DNA of 9,027 nt from NCBI GenBank assembly GCA_041914785.1, contig JAYSCT010000158.1, positions 1 to 9,027 of the forward strand, in the 5' to 3' direction. This DNA is from Pelomonas sp041914785 (GTDB lineage: Bacteria > Pseudomonadota > Gammaproteobacteria > Burkholderiales > Burkholderiaceae_C). Of the stretch, positions 1 through 6,732 are shown piece by piece. Under the pieces are notes generated by a model that saw only the letters and a list, made by a program, of their open reading frames with translations, was not told where the DNA came from and did no database searches. Numbering within the stretch: position 1 is the first letter of the stretch; each line of letters opens with the position of its first letter. The position numbers were made by a program, and so were the translations under genes.

Positions 1-148
1 CCTTCTTGCGCTTGCGCTCGGCGGTGGGCTTCTCGTAGAACTCGCGGGCGCGCAGTTCGGTCAGCAGGCCCAGCTTTTCAATGGTGCGCTTGAAGCGACG
101 CAGGGCGACGTCGAACGGCTCGTTTTCCTTGACGCGGATGGTGGTCAT
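1..148 (-). CDS. rpsU: 30S ribosomal protein S21 (partial, C-terminus beyond window)
   Basis: This is the small-subunit protein bS21, which binds near the 3' end of 16S rRNA and acts in translation initiation. The 49 visible residues begin [20 protein letters not shown] and continue with a TIEKLGLL segment, REFYEKPT and a basic ERKRKK stretch, all characteristic of S21. The family is usually about 70 residues, so roughly the last 20 lie beyond the left edge. The ATG at 148-146 is preceded by a good ribosome-binding site, AAGGAAA, about 4 nt upstream on the minus strand. The next gene upstream, a flavoprotein on the same strand, ends 160 bp away, and a sigma70-like promoter in that gap suggests separate transcription. 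In many Proteobacteria rpsU heads a macromolecular-synthesis operon with dnaG and rpoD; whether that holds here cannot be seen. Identification is very secure. Confidence 0.96.
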
Positions 149-271
149 GTATTTCCTTCAGAGTGCGCTCGGTGTTCGCGGCTTGAGTTTCAGCAGCAGG
201 TTCCGGATTACTGCGTCACTTCTTGACGACGGCAGCGAATCGACGCGCGGGGTTTGCCAGCAAAGCCGAGG

Positions 272-301
272 ATTGTAGCCGGGAAATCAAGGTGTTGCCA
301 A
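272..301 (-). promoter_or_regulatory. Predicted sigma70 promoter of rpsU
   Basis: On the minus strand a -35 element TTGGCA (301-296, 5/6 to consensus) is followed after 18 bp by a -10 element TACAAT (277-272, 5/6). Transcription would start near 265, giving a leader of about 117 nt before the rpsU ATG. The -35 lies only 8 bp downstream of the flavoprotein stop codon, so this reads as a dedicated rpsU promoter. It was identified by motif matching only. Confidence 0.65.
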
Positions 302-308
302 GATTCGC

Positions 309-1529
309 TCACGCCGGCGTCGAGGCCGTGGCCAAGGCGTCCGCGCAGGCCGCGGCGCTGGCCCAGGCCCACTGGAAGTTGTAGCCACCCAGCCAGCCCG
401 TCACGTCCACCACCTCGCCGATGAAATGCAGGCCGGGCACGCGCCTGCTCTCCAGCGTCTGCGAGCTGAGATCCTTCGTGCTGACGCCGCCACGCATGAC
501 CTCCGCCTTGCGCCAGCCCTCGTCGCCACTGGGCATCAACTGCCAGTCGTGCACGCTGCGGCCCAGGCGTTGCAGGTCGGCGTCGCGGCATTCGGGCAGC
601 GGCCGGGCGGCGTCCAGCTTCGCACGCTCCAGCCAGGCGGCGGCCAGGCGCTGCGGCAGGTGCATGCCGAACTCGTTGCCGAGCTGGCGGCGCGACGTGG
701 CCTTGGCCTCGACCAGAGCCCTGTCCAGCTGCAGCTCCGGCGCCAGATTGATCTGCAGCGGCTGGTCCGCGGCCGTTCGGTAGCTGGAGATCTGCAGGAT
801 GGCCGGGCCACTCAGCCCCCGGTGCGTGAACAGCAGGTCTTCCAGGAAGCGCCCGCGCGCCTTGCCGCTGCCGACACTGACCTCCACCGCCAGCGACAGC
901 CCGGCCAGCGCCGCGAACGGCGCCCAGGCGTCGGCGTCGAAGGTCAGCGGCACCAGCGCCGGGCGGGGTTCGACGATGGCGTGGCCAAGGCGCTTGGCCA
1001 GCCGCAGCCCCCAGTCGCTGGCGCCGATCTTGGGCACCGGCAGCCCGCCGGTCGCGACGACGACGCGCGGTGCCGTCACCGGCCCCTGGCTGGTGTCCAG
1101 CTCGAAGCCGCCACCCGGCAGCGGCCGCACGTCGGCCACGGTGCACGGCTGCCAGCGCGTCACGCCGCCGGCCTCGCACTCCTTGAGCAGCATCTGGATG
1201 ATCTGCTCGCTGGAGTCGTCGCAGAACAGCTGGCCCTTGTGCTTTTCGTGGAAGGCGATGCCGTGGCGCTGCACCAGCTTGATGAAGTCCTGCGGCGTGT
1301 AGCGCGCCAGCGCCGAGCGGCAGAAAGCCGGGTTCTCGGACAGGAAGTTGGCCGGCCCGACCTCGCGATTCGTGAAATTGCAACGCCCGCCGCCCGAGAT
1401 ACGGATCTTTTCAGCCAGCTTGGGCGCGTGGTCGACGAGCAGCACGCGCAGGCCGCGCTGGCCCGCAAGCCCCGCACAGAACAGGCCTGCGGCGCCCGCC
1501 CCGACCACCACGACATCAAAACCCTGCAT
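309..1529 (-). CDS. NAD(P)/FAD-dependent oxidoreductase, BaiN/HI0933 (YhiN) family
   Basis: A 406-residue cytoplasmic flavoprotein. The N-terminus is a classical Rossmann dinucleotide-binding fold, a run of hydrophobic residues with GAGAAG at 10-15 and the acidic strand end LLVDH at 30-34. The family signature ISGGGRCNFTN follows at 44-54, with VVATGGLPVPKIGASDWG in the middle and a C-terminal FAD-closing segment containing HFIGEVVDVTGWLGGYNFQWA. These are the hallmarks of the HI0933/YhiN group (TIGR00275-like). Its physiological substrate is unknown in most bacteria; the BaiN name comes from a bile-acid-pathway homologue in gut clostridia and should not be transferred as a function. Length is normal for the family. 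The ATG at 1529-1527 has a strong ribosome-binding site, GGGAGGTG, a few bases upstream. It is monocistronic as far as visible, with rpsU downstream behind its own promoter. Family assignment is very sure; the reaction is not known. Confidence 0.93.
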   Translation of the reverse strand: MQGFDVVVVGAGAAGLFCAGLAGQRGLRVLLVDHAPKLAEKIRISGGGRCNFTNREVGPANFLSENPAFCRSALARYTPQDFIKLVQRHGIAFHEKHKGQLFCDDSSEQIIQMLLKECEAGGVTRWQPCTVADVRPLPGGGFELDTSQGPVTAPRVVVATGGLPVPKIGASDWGLRLAKRLGHAIVEPRPALVPLTFDADAWAPFAALAGLSLAVEVSVGSGKARGRFLEDLLFTHRGLSGPAILQISSYRTAADQPLQINLAPELQLDRALVEAKATSRRQLGNEFGMHLPQRLAAAWLERAKLDAARPLPECRDADLQRLGRSVHDWQLMPSGDEGWRKAEVMRGGVSTKDLSSQTLESRRVPGLHFIGEVVDVTGWLGGYNFQWAWASAAACADALATASTPA

Positions 1530-1743
1530 ACACCTCCCGTGAATGGGGACGCATTCTCGCGGGTCGGGCTGTTGAAACTCGGTAGGATGCCCGTCATTGA
1601 TCCTGTTCGGCTTCTAGGGGGGAAGCCCGATTCGTGGGGTGAGCTGGCCTTGCTGGCCTTATTTGCGCCCCACTACAGTCCTTTGACACCCGGACCCGCC
1701 CCGGTTCCCCGCCGACGGCACGTGATCGCACCCTGACGATTTC
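1530..1743. other. Divergent intergenic spacer between the flavoprotein gene and the GGDEF gene
   Basis: These 214 bp separate two divergent start codons and must hold the control regions of both genes. On the plus strand the best promoter-like pair is TTGCTG (1650-1655) and TACAGT (1674-1679) with 18 bp between them, only 3/6 and 4/6 matches. A consensus-like TTGACA at 1683-1688 has no usable -10 downstream. A perfect tandem 9-mer, GCTGGCCTT twice, occupies 1643-1660. A small imperfect stem (1609-1614 with 1622-1627) lacks a T tract and is not a terminator. I see no RNA gene here. Confidence 0.5.
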
Positions 1744-2751
1744 ATGGACATGACCGCCGACTCTTCCGCGACGCAGCCCGGCAGCCTGGCACATTGGCTG
1801 GCGGGTCATGCCGAGCTGGGCGGTGAGGCGCTGGCCGGCCTGGTGGCGTTGATCGAGCCGTTAGGCAGCCAGGCGGCGATCAAGGCGGTGGCCACGGGCC
1901 GCTACGCGTTCGCCAGCGCCGGCCTTGCGCAGATGTTCGAGTGCGAGTCCGTCGTGGGCCATACCGACGCGGAGCTGCTGCGGCCCGACGAGACGACGGC
2001 GCTGCGGCGCGTCGAGCAGACCGTCATGGCGCAGCGCCATCCGGTCGTGTCCGAGCACAAGCTCGAGATCAATGGTCGCCGCCGCGAGTTCAGCGTCACG
2101 CGGCTGGCGCTGGGCCAGGAGTTCCTGCTGTCGGTGTGGCATGAGCGCACCGAGGAGCGTCATCGCGAGGCGCATCTGCAGCGCGCACTGTTGCAGATCG
2201 AGCAGCAGCAGAGCGCCATCGAGCAGGTGCGCCGCGAACTGCAGCAGGGCTCGGGCCGCGACGACGTGTCAGGCCTGTACCTGCGGCCGCAGTTCGACGA
2301 CCAGTTGCTGCGCGAGATCGACCTGTCCTCGCGCGAGCACCGCGAGTTCGCGCTCGTGGTCATCGCGCTGGATGCGTCGCCCGCCGTCGCGGCGCTGGGT
2401 GAGGACGCCCAGCAGCGGCTGCTCGAAGGCATCGGACGCATGCTGCGCGCCAACACGCGGGCGATGGACTCGGCCTGCCGCATCGGCGCACAGCGCTTCG
2501 CGGTGCTGCTGTCCGGCGTGGGCCTGGCCACCGCGCATGCCCGCATGGAGCAGCTGCGCCGCCAGTGCGCCGCGCAGATCGTCGTGCTGAACGGTCAGGA
2601 CCTGGGACTGTCGGTCTCCATGGGCGTGTCCAGCTTCCCGCACACCGCGTCGCGGCAGGACGAACTGATGAACGCCAGCGAGAACGCCGTGCACGAGGCC
2701 CAGCGCCGCGGCGGCAACCAGGTCGTGCTGGCCTCCATCGCGTTCGGCTAG
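1744..2751 (+). CDS. PAS and degenerate-GGDEF domain signalling protein
   Basis: A 335-residue soluble protein with no membrane segment. Residues about 45-135 look like a PAS sensor domain (TGRYAFASAGLAQMFECES, then GHTDAELL). Residues about 135-168 are a charged, glutamine-rich helix typical of the signalling coiled coil that links PAS to GGDEF. The C-terminal 160 residues have the GGDEF fold: DDVSGLYLRPQFDDQL (173-188) corresponds to the usual D.LTGL.NRR.F...L, and SVSMGVSSFP (290-299) to the conserved IS.GVA segment. The catalytic signature is GAQRF (248-252) instead of GGDEF, so the metal- and GTP-binding acidic residues are absent. Diguanylate cyclase activity is therefore unlikely; a GTP- or c-di-GMP-binding, or purely structural, regulatory role is inferred. 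No strong Shine-Dalgarno precedes the ATG at 1744, and the ATG at 1750 is an alternative start. The stop codon overlaps that of the convergent permease gene. Confidence 0.88.
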   Translation: MDMTADSSATQPGSLAHWLAGHAELGGEALAGLVALIEPLGSQAAIKAVATGRYAFASAGLAQMFECESVVGHTDAELLRPDETTALRRVEQTVMAQRHPVVSEHKLEINGRRREFSVTRLALGQEFLLSVWHERTEERHREAHLQRALLQIEQQQSAIEQVRRELQQGSGRDDVSGLYLRPQFDDQLLREIDLSSREHREFALVVIALDASPAVAALGEDAQQRLLEGIGRMLRANTRAMDSACRIGAQRFAVLLSGVGLATAHARMEQLRRQCAAQIVVLNGQDLGLSVSMGVSSFPHTASRQDELMNASENAVHEAQRRGGNQVVLASIAFG

Positions 2752-3559
2752 AGCAACTCGCTCAATCCCTTCCAGAGCATGTAGGCCGCGAGCGCGAACA
2801 GCAGCGTCGCGAAGGCCTTCTTCAGCTGCGCGACGTTCATCGCATGCGCGGCGCGCGCGCCCAGCGGCGCCATCGTCACGCTGGCGGCGGCGATCACGGC
2901 CAGCGCCGGCAGGTAGAGGTAGCCGAAGGCGCCCGGCAGCGCGGGCTCCAGCCCCCAGCCACCGACGACATAGCCCAGCGTGTTGGCGACGGCGATGGGA
3001 AAGCCCAGCGCCGCACTGGTGGCCACCGCGAAATGCACCGGCACGTTGCACCACACCATGAAGGGCACGCTGACAAAGCCGCCGCCGGCGCCCACCAGGC
3101 CCGACAGCAGGCCGATGCCGGCGCCCGCGCCGAACTGGCCGGCGGTGCCGGGCATCTGCCGGCTGGGTTCGGGGCGCTTGTTGCGCAGCATCTGCCAGGC
3201 CGAGAAGCTGACGAAGACGGCGAAGAACAACGCCAGCCAGGCGCCCTTGAGCAGCGCAAACAGGCCCGCGCCGGCCAGCAGCCCACCGGCCAGGATGCCG
3301 GGCGCCAGGCCCTTGACGAGGTCCCAGCGCACGGCGCCGCGCCGGTGATGCGCCCGCACGCTGGACAGCGACGTGGCCATGATGGTGGCCATCGACGTGG
3401 CGATGGCCATCTTGACCGCGAGGTCCGGCGCGACGCCGCGCTGCCCCAGGAGGAAGGTCAGGAAGGGCACCAGCAGCATGCCGCCGCCGATGCCCAGCAG
3501 GCCGGCCAGGAAGCCGGCGGCGAGGCCCAGCGCCAGCAGCTCGGCGATGAGGCCGGCGC

Positions 3560-3563
<4 letters not shown>
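2748..3563 (-). CDS. TauE/SafE (sulfite exporter/DUF81) family membrane permease
   Basis: A 271-residue integral inner-membrane protein. The sequence is almost wholly hydrophobic with short basic loops (RAHHRRG near 70-76, LRNKR near 126-130), fitting about eight membrane helices. Two glycine-rich repeats mark the internal duplication typical of TauE/SafE: GLLGIGGGMLLVP at 21-33 and GLLSGLVGAGGGFVSVP at 151-167. Family members export or import small anions such as sulfite, sulfoacetate or other organosulfur compounds; the substrate here is not predictable. I chose the ATG at 3563-3561 because it forms an ATGA overlap with the stop of the upstream EVE gene and leaves a normal-length protein starting MSAGLIAELLALGLAAG. 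A longer reading frame from 3596 would only add eleven residues inside the EVE coding region. It converges with the GGDEF gene, sharing the palindrome CTAG as both stop codons. Confidence 0.9.
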
Positions 3564-4018
<455 letters not shown>

Positions 4019-4044
4019 GCGCTGATGCTAAGCCGCGGAAAAGG

Positions 4045-4223
4045 TGTCCACCGCAATCCTGGGAGCCGAGATCCTGAACACCCAGGGGTAATCAGGTGGG
4101 CCAGGTCATCCGGACTTCGGGTTCATCTGACGCGAGACGCTCACGCCCATCCGGCATATTCCAAGCCCTTGCTCATAGAGCATCGGATGAAGGAAATAAA
4201 AGCCCCGGGGAAAGCGGTGGACA
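4045..4223 (-). ncRNA. ssrS: 6S RNA (regulator of sigma70 RNA polymerase)
   Basis: A roughly 179-nt structured RNA that should bind the sigma70 holoenzyme by imitating an open promoter. Its ends form a perfect 10-bp closing stem: TGTCCACCGC at the 5' end (4223-4214) and GCGGTGGACA at the 3' end (4054-4045). Inside are the CCCCGGGG / CTCCCAGG arms flanking an unpaired central region. The 3' side of this region carries a small hairpin (CCTGA 4096-4092 with TCAGG 4077-4073), as in known 6S RNAs. The distal arm is capped by TGCTC-TAT-GAGCA (4182-4170) inside a CATCCG/CGGATG pairing (4189-4184 with 4153-4148). A -10 box lies just upstream. The neighbourhood matches the classic zapA-ssrS arrangement, except for one inserted gene. 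Size, structure and context agree; a covariance search was not possible, so exact ends are estimates. Confidence 0.85.
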
Positions 4224-4229
4224 GGTGAG

Positions 4230-4235
4230 ATTCTA
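4230..4235 (-). promoter_or_regulatory. Predicted -10 element of the 6S RNA promoter
   Basis: On the minus strand TAGAAT (4235-4230, 5/6 to TATAAT) is followed after 6 bp by the first base of the perfect 10-bp closing stem of the 6S RNA, exactly where transcription would be expected to start. No good -35 is seen at 16-18 bp; TTCACG at 20 bp is a poor candidate. The agreement between -10 position and stem boundary supports both calls. Confidence 0.6.
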
Positions 4236-4328
4236 AAACCTGCGGCATGCCCTCGCGTGAAAGAAGGTCGGGCGGCCGGCAAGCTTGGCTAGCATGCGCG
4301 CCCATCACAAGAGAGGCGGCACGGCCGC

Positions 4329-4335
4329 GGGGAGG
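4329..4335 (+). promoter_or_regulatory. Ribosome-binding site that fixes the M48 peptidase start
   Basis: GGGGAGG lies 6 nt before the ATG at 4342. No comparable site precedes the upstream in-frame ATGs at 4285 or 4294, so the start at 4342 is preferred. Confidence 0.7.
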
Positions 4336-4341
4336 CGTTTC

Positions 4342-6204
4342 ATGGATCAGGCCGATTTCGTGCACATGGTGCGGCTGAGCGAGCAGGCCAGCGCGCATGA
4401 CAGCCGGGCCTATCGGCGCAGCGTGGCCCTGTTCGCGGCGTTGGGCTATGCCTGGGTGCTGGGGTGTCTGGCGCTGGCGGCCGGCCTGGTCGCGTGGCTG
4501 CTGCCGCAGCTGTTGCACGGGCGTTTCCGGTTTGCGTTGGTGTGGGGCCTGCTGGCGGCGTTGGGGTTGCTGTGGGCCAGCCTGCGGGCGCTGTGGGTGC
4601 GCTTCGACGCGCCCGAGGGCGTCGCCATCACGGCCAGCGAGGCGCCGGCGCTGTTCGACGCGCTGGAGCGCATCCGCAAGAAGATCCACGGGCCGCCCAT
4701 CCACGCGGTCTACCTGGACGGGGATTTCAACGCGAGCATCCGGCAGGCGCCGCGCTGGGGGCTGCTGGGCGGCGCCGTGAACACGCTGACGCTCGGCCTG
4801 CCGCTGCTGATGGCGCTGGACAGGCAGCGCCTGCTGGCGGTGCTCACCCACGAATACGGCCACCTGCGCGGTGACCACGGACGCTTTGCGGCCTGGATCT
4901 ACCGGACGCGGCAGTCATGGCTGCGCCTGCATGACAGCATGCGCCACGACGAGAACATCGCCTCCGCGGCGACGCAGGCCTTCCTGAACTGGTACTTCCC
5001 GCGCTTTGCGGCCAAGACCTTCGCCCTGGCGCGGCAGGATGAGTACGAGGCCGATCGCATCGCCGGCCGCCTGCTGGGCGCGGAGGTGGCAACGGCGGCG
5101 CTGGTGGAGATCGAGGTGAAAAGCGCCTGGCTGGACCAGCGCTTCTGGGCCGATCACTGGCGCACGGCCGCCACGGCGGCGCTGCCTGCCGGCCCCTTCC
5201 AGGCCATGCGCACGCGACTGGCTCTGGCACCGGACCCCGCGTTCGCGCGCGAGGCGCTGCGCCTGGCACTGTCCCGTGTCAGCGACCTGGCGGACACCCA
5301 CCCCAGCCTGCGTGACCGCGCGGCCTCGTTGGGCGCCCAGGCGGTGCTGCCGGAGTGGTCGCGGCGTGGCGCGTTGGGCCTGCTGGGTGACGGTGTGGAG
5401 CGCTGGATTGCGCACTTTGACAAGCAATGGTGCCGTGACAACGCCGACAGCTGGAAGCAGCACCACGCATGGCTGGGGCGGGTGCGGGACCGGGTGCGTG
5501 TGCTGGAGGCGTCACGCGCCAGCAGCAACGCCGGCGAGCTGGTCGAGGAGGCGTCGCTGCGCTGCCAACTGGACCGCAACGCCGATCTGCGACCCTTGTA
5601 CGAGCTGGCGCTGCAACGCAGTGCCGAGCACCCGGCCGCGCTGCAGGGCCTGGTGCTGACCTTGGCCGAGGAGGACCGCTCCGGCCGGCTGCAGACCCTG
5701 CAGCGCCTGTGGGACGCAGGGCCTGATCGTCGCTGGTGGGCGGCGCGCCATGCCGTCGACGAACTGGAAACACCGCGACCGGGGCTGGCCCATGACGCCG
5801 CGGCGCTCAAGCTCTGGCGCGAGCGCCGCAAGCAGGCCGAAGAAGCCGAGGACAGGGCCTGGGAGGAACTGCGGCAGATGCCTTACTTCAGCCAGGTCTC
5901 GCGGCATGACCTGTCGGCGTTCGAGCTGGGCGAGGTGCAGGCCGAGCTGGCGCGCTGCAGGCCGGTGGCGCGGGCCTGGCTCGTGTGCAAGACGCTGCGC
6001 GAGTTTCCGCGGCGCCGGGCCTACCTGGCCTTCGTGGAGCTGCCCGGCATGACGGACGAGGACCGCTTCGACCTGTGCCGCTGGCTGGAGCGCAACCTGA
6101 GCCTGCCCGGGCCGGTGCTGGTGCTGTGGGCCGGCGAGGAGCCCACGCTCGATGAGATCCGCCGCGGAGCGTTCGAGCCGGTCTATCCGCAGATCGGCGC
6201 TTAG
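4342..6204 (+). CDS. M48 family membrane metallopeptidase with long C-terminal helical region
   Basis: A 620-residue protein. Two hydrophobic segments (about residues 28-55 and 63-85) anchor it in the inner membrane. The zinc protease core has HEYGH at 170-174 (zinc ligands H170 and H174, catalytic E171). The third-ligand motif EYEAD lies at 234-238, and the family's HPSLRDR element is near 320-326. These are the signatures of M48 (HtpX/Ste24-like) peptidases, which cleave membrane or misfolded proteins. The C-terminal 300 residues go well beyond the roughly 290-residue HtpX and are rich in Arg, Glu, Leu and Trp. They are probably all helical, with a possible TPR-like stretch near 415-450, and would suit substrate or partner binding. 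The start at 4342 is chosen for its GGGGAGG site. The gene is opposite in strand to its neighbours, begins about 120 bp from the 6S start, and its stop overlaps the zapA stop by 4 nt. Substrates are unknown. Confidence 0.88.
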   Translation: MDQADFVHMVRLSEQASAHDSRAYRRSVALFAALGYAWVLGCLALAAGLVAWLLPQLLHGRFRFALVWGLLAALGLLWASLRALWVRFDAPEGVAITASEAPALFDALERIRKKIHGPPIHAVYLDGDFNASIRQAPRWGLLGGAVNTLTLGLPLLMALDRQRLLAVLTHEYGHLRGDHGRFAAWIYRTRQSWLRLHDSMRHDENIASAATQAFLNWYFPRFAAKTFALARQDEYEADRIAGRLLGAEVATAALVEIEVKSAWLDQRFWADHWRTAATAALPAGPFQAMRTRLALAPDPAFAREALRLALSRVSDLADTHPSLRDRAASLGAQAVLPEWSRRGALGLLGDGVERWIAHFDKQWCRDNADSWKQHHAWLGRVRDRVRVLEASRASSNAGELVEEASLRCQLDRNADLRPLYELALQRSAEHPAALQGLVLTLAEEDRSGRLQTLQRLWDAGPDRRWWAARHAVDELETPRPGLAHDAAALKLWRERRKQAEEAEDRAWEELRQMPYFSQVSRHDLSAFELGEVQAELARCRPVARAWLVCKTLREFPRRRAYLAFVELPGMTDEDRFDLCRWLERNLSLPGPVLVLWAGEEPTLDEIRRGAFEPVYPQIGA

Positions 6205-6509
6205 AGCAGCTGGCCGTCGTGGCTCAGCGCTTCGTCCAGGCGCTTGATCAACGCGTCGACCTCGGGCGAGGCCACCGGGGCTGCGGCCGGCGCGGCGGCG
6301 GCGGCCTGGGGCGTGTCGGCCAGCTGGTAGGCCAGGTTCAGCGCGGCCAGCACGGCGATGCGCTCGCGGGCCTTGACCTTGCCGGCGTCGCGGATGGCGC
6401 TCATCTCGCGGTCGACGTGGGCGACGGCCGCGGTCAGCGCGGCCTCGCCGCCGGGCGGGCAGCCCAGCAGGTAGCTCTGGCCCATGATGGTCACTTCCAT
6501 CTGCTTCAT
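6201..6509 (-). CDS. zapA: Cell division protein ZapA
   Basis: A 102-residue cytoplasmic protein that bundles FtsZ filaments at midcell. The N-terminal globular part has the typical MEVTIMGQSYLLGCPPGGE start, an AALTAAVAHVDREMSAIRD helix, and the RIAVLAALNLAYQL helix characteristic of ZapA. The C-terminus is the dimerising coiled coil (about 82-97). An alanine/proline-rich linker (about 69-81) separates the two and is longer than in E. coli. The ATG at 6509-6507 overlaps the stop of the preceding zapB-like gene as ATGA and has AAGGAGG about 8 nt upstream. A second ATG three codons later is possible but has a worse distance to the site. The gene ends the phaZ-rsxB-nth-zapB-like-zapA run, and its stop overlaps that of the convergent M48 gene. 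Confidence 0.94.
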   Translation of the reverse strand: MKQMEVTIMGQSYLLGCPPGGEAALTAAVAHVDREMSAIRDAGKVKARERIAVLAALNLAYQLADTPQAAAAAPAAAPVASPEVDALIKRLDEALSHDGQLL

Positions 6510-6718
6510 GGCTGCTCCTCCTTGGGGGCCTCGGCCGGCAGGCGTTCCAGCAGCGCGTCGACGCGGGCGCGGGCGGCGCTCAGGCGCGAACGCAGGCTGT
6601 CGCGCTCCTGCGTGATGGCGGTCAGCTGCACCTGCAGCAGCAGGTTGGTGCGCAGGATTTCGTCGTGGCGCACGAGCAGGCGCTCAACGCGGTCGGTCAG
6701 GTCGGTGAGGCTGGCCAT
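6506..6718 (-). CDS. Small coiled-coil protein, ZapB-like (TIGR02449-type)
   Basis: A 70-residue protein, mostly one charged amphipathic helix. It starts MASLTDLTDRVERLLVRHDE and continues with leucine-rich heptads (ILRTNLLLQVQLTAITQERD, then SLRSRLSAARARVDALLERL), ending in a flexible PAEAPKEEQP tail. Short coiled-coil proteins of this form sit directly upstream of zapA in many beta- and gamma-proteobacteria and are described as ZapB-like or TIGR02449; a role in Z-ring assembly together with ZapA is inferred from position and fold. The ATG at 6718-6716 begins 14 nt after the nth stop, with only a weak AGAAG upstream. The stop overlaps the zapA ATG, and the zapA ribosome-binding site AAGGAGG lies inside this gene's last codons, so the two are probably translationally coupled. 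Confidence 0.85.
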   Translation of the reverse strand: MASLTDLTDRVERLLVRHDEILRTNLLLQVQLTAITQERDSLRSRLSAARARVDALLERLPAEAPKEEQP

Positions 6719-6732
6719 GGAGGGGCTTCTGA

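Noticed and set aside
1609..1627. Stem GGCTTC / GAAGCC considered as a terminator
   Set aside because: The stem is only 6 bp with mismatched flanks and has no T tract on either strand, and it lies between two divergent starts where no transcript should end.
1683..1688. Consensus TTGACA -35 box upstream of the GGDEF gene
   Set aside because: No acceptable -10 lies 16-19 bp downstream (the sequence there is C/G-rich).
426..1736. A 436-codon open frame on the plus strand opposite the flavoprotein gene
   Set aside because: It is an antisense shadow caused by high GC; the peptide is low-complexity and matches no family, while the opposite strand encodes a clear flavoprotein.
4285..4341. Longer start for the M48 peptidase at 4285
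   Set aside because: The added 19 residues are basic and unlike the family, and the GGGGAGG ribosome-binding site belongs to the ATG at 4342.
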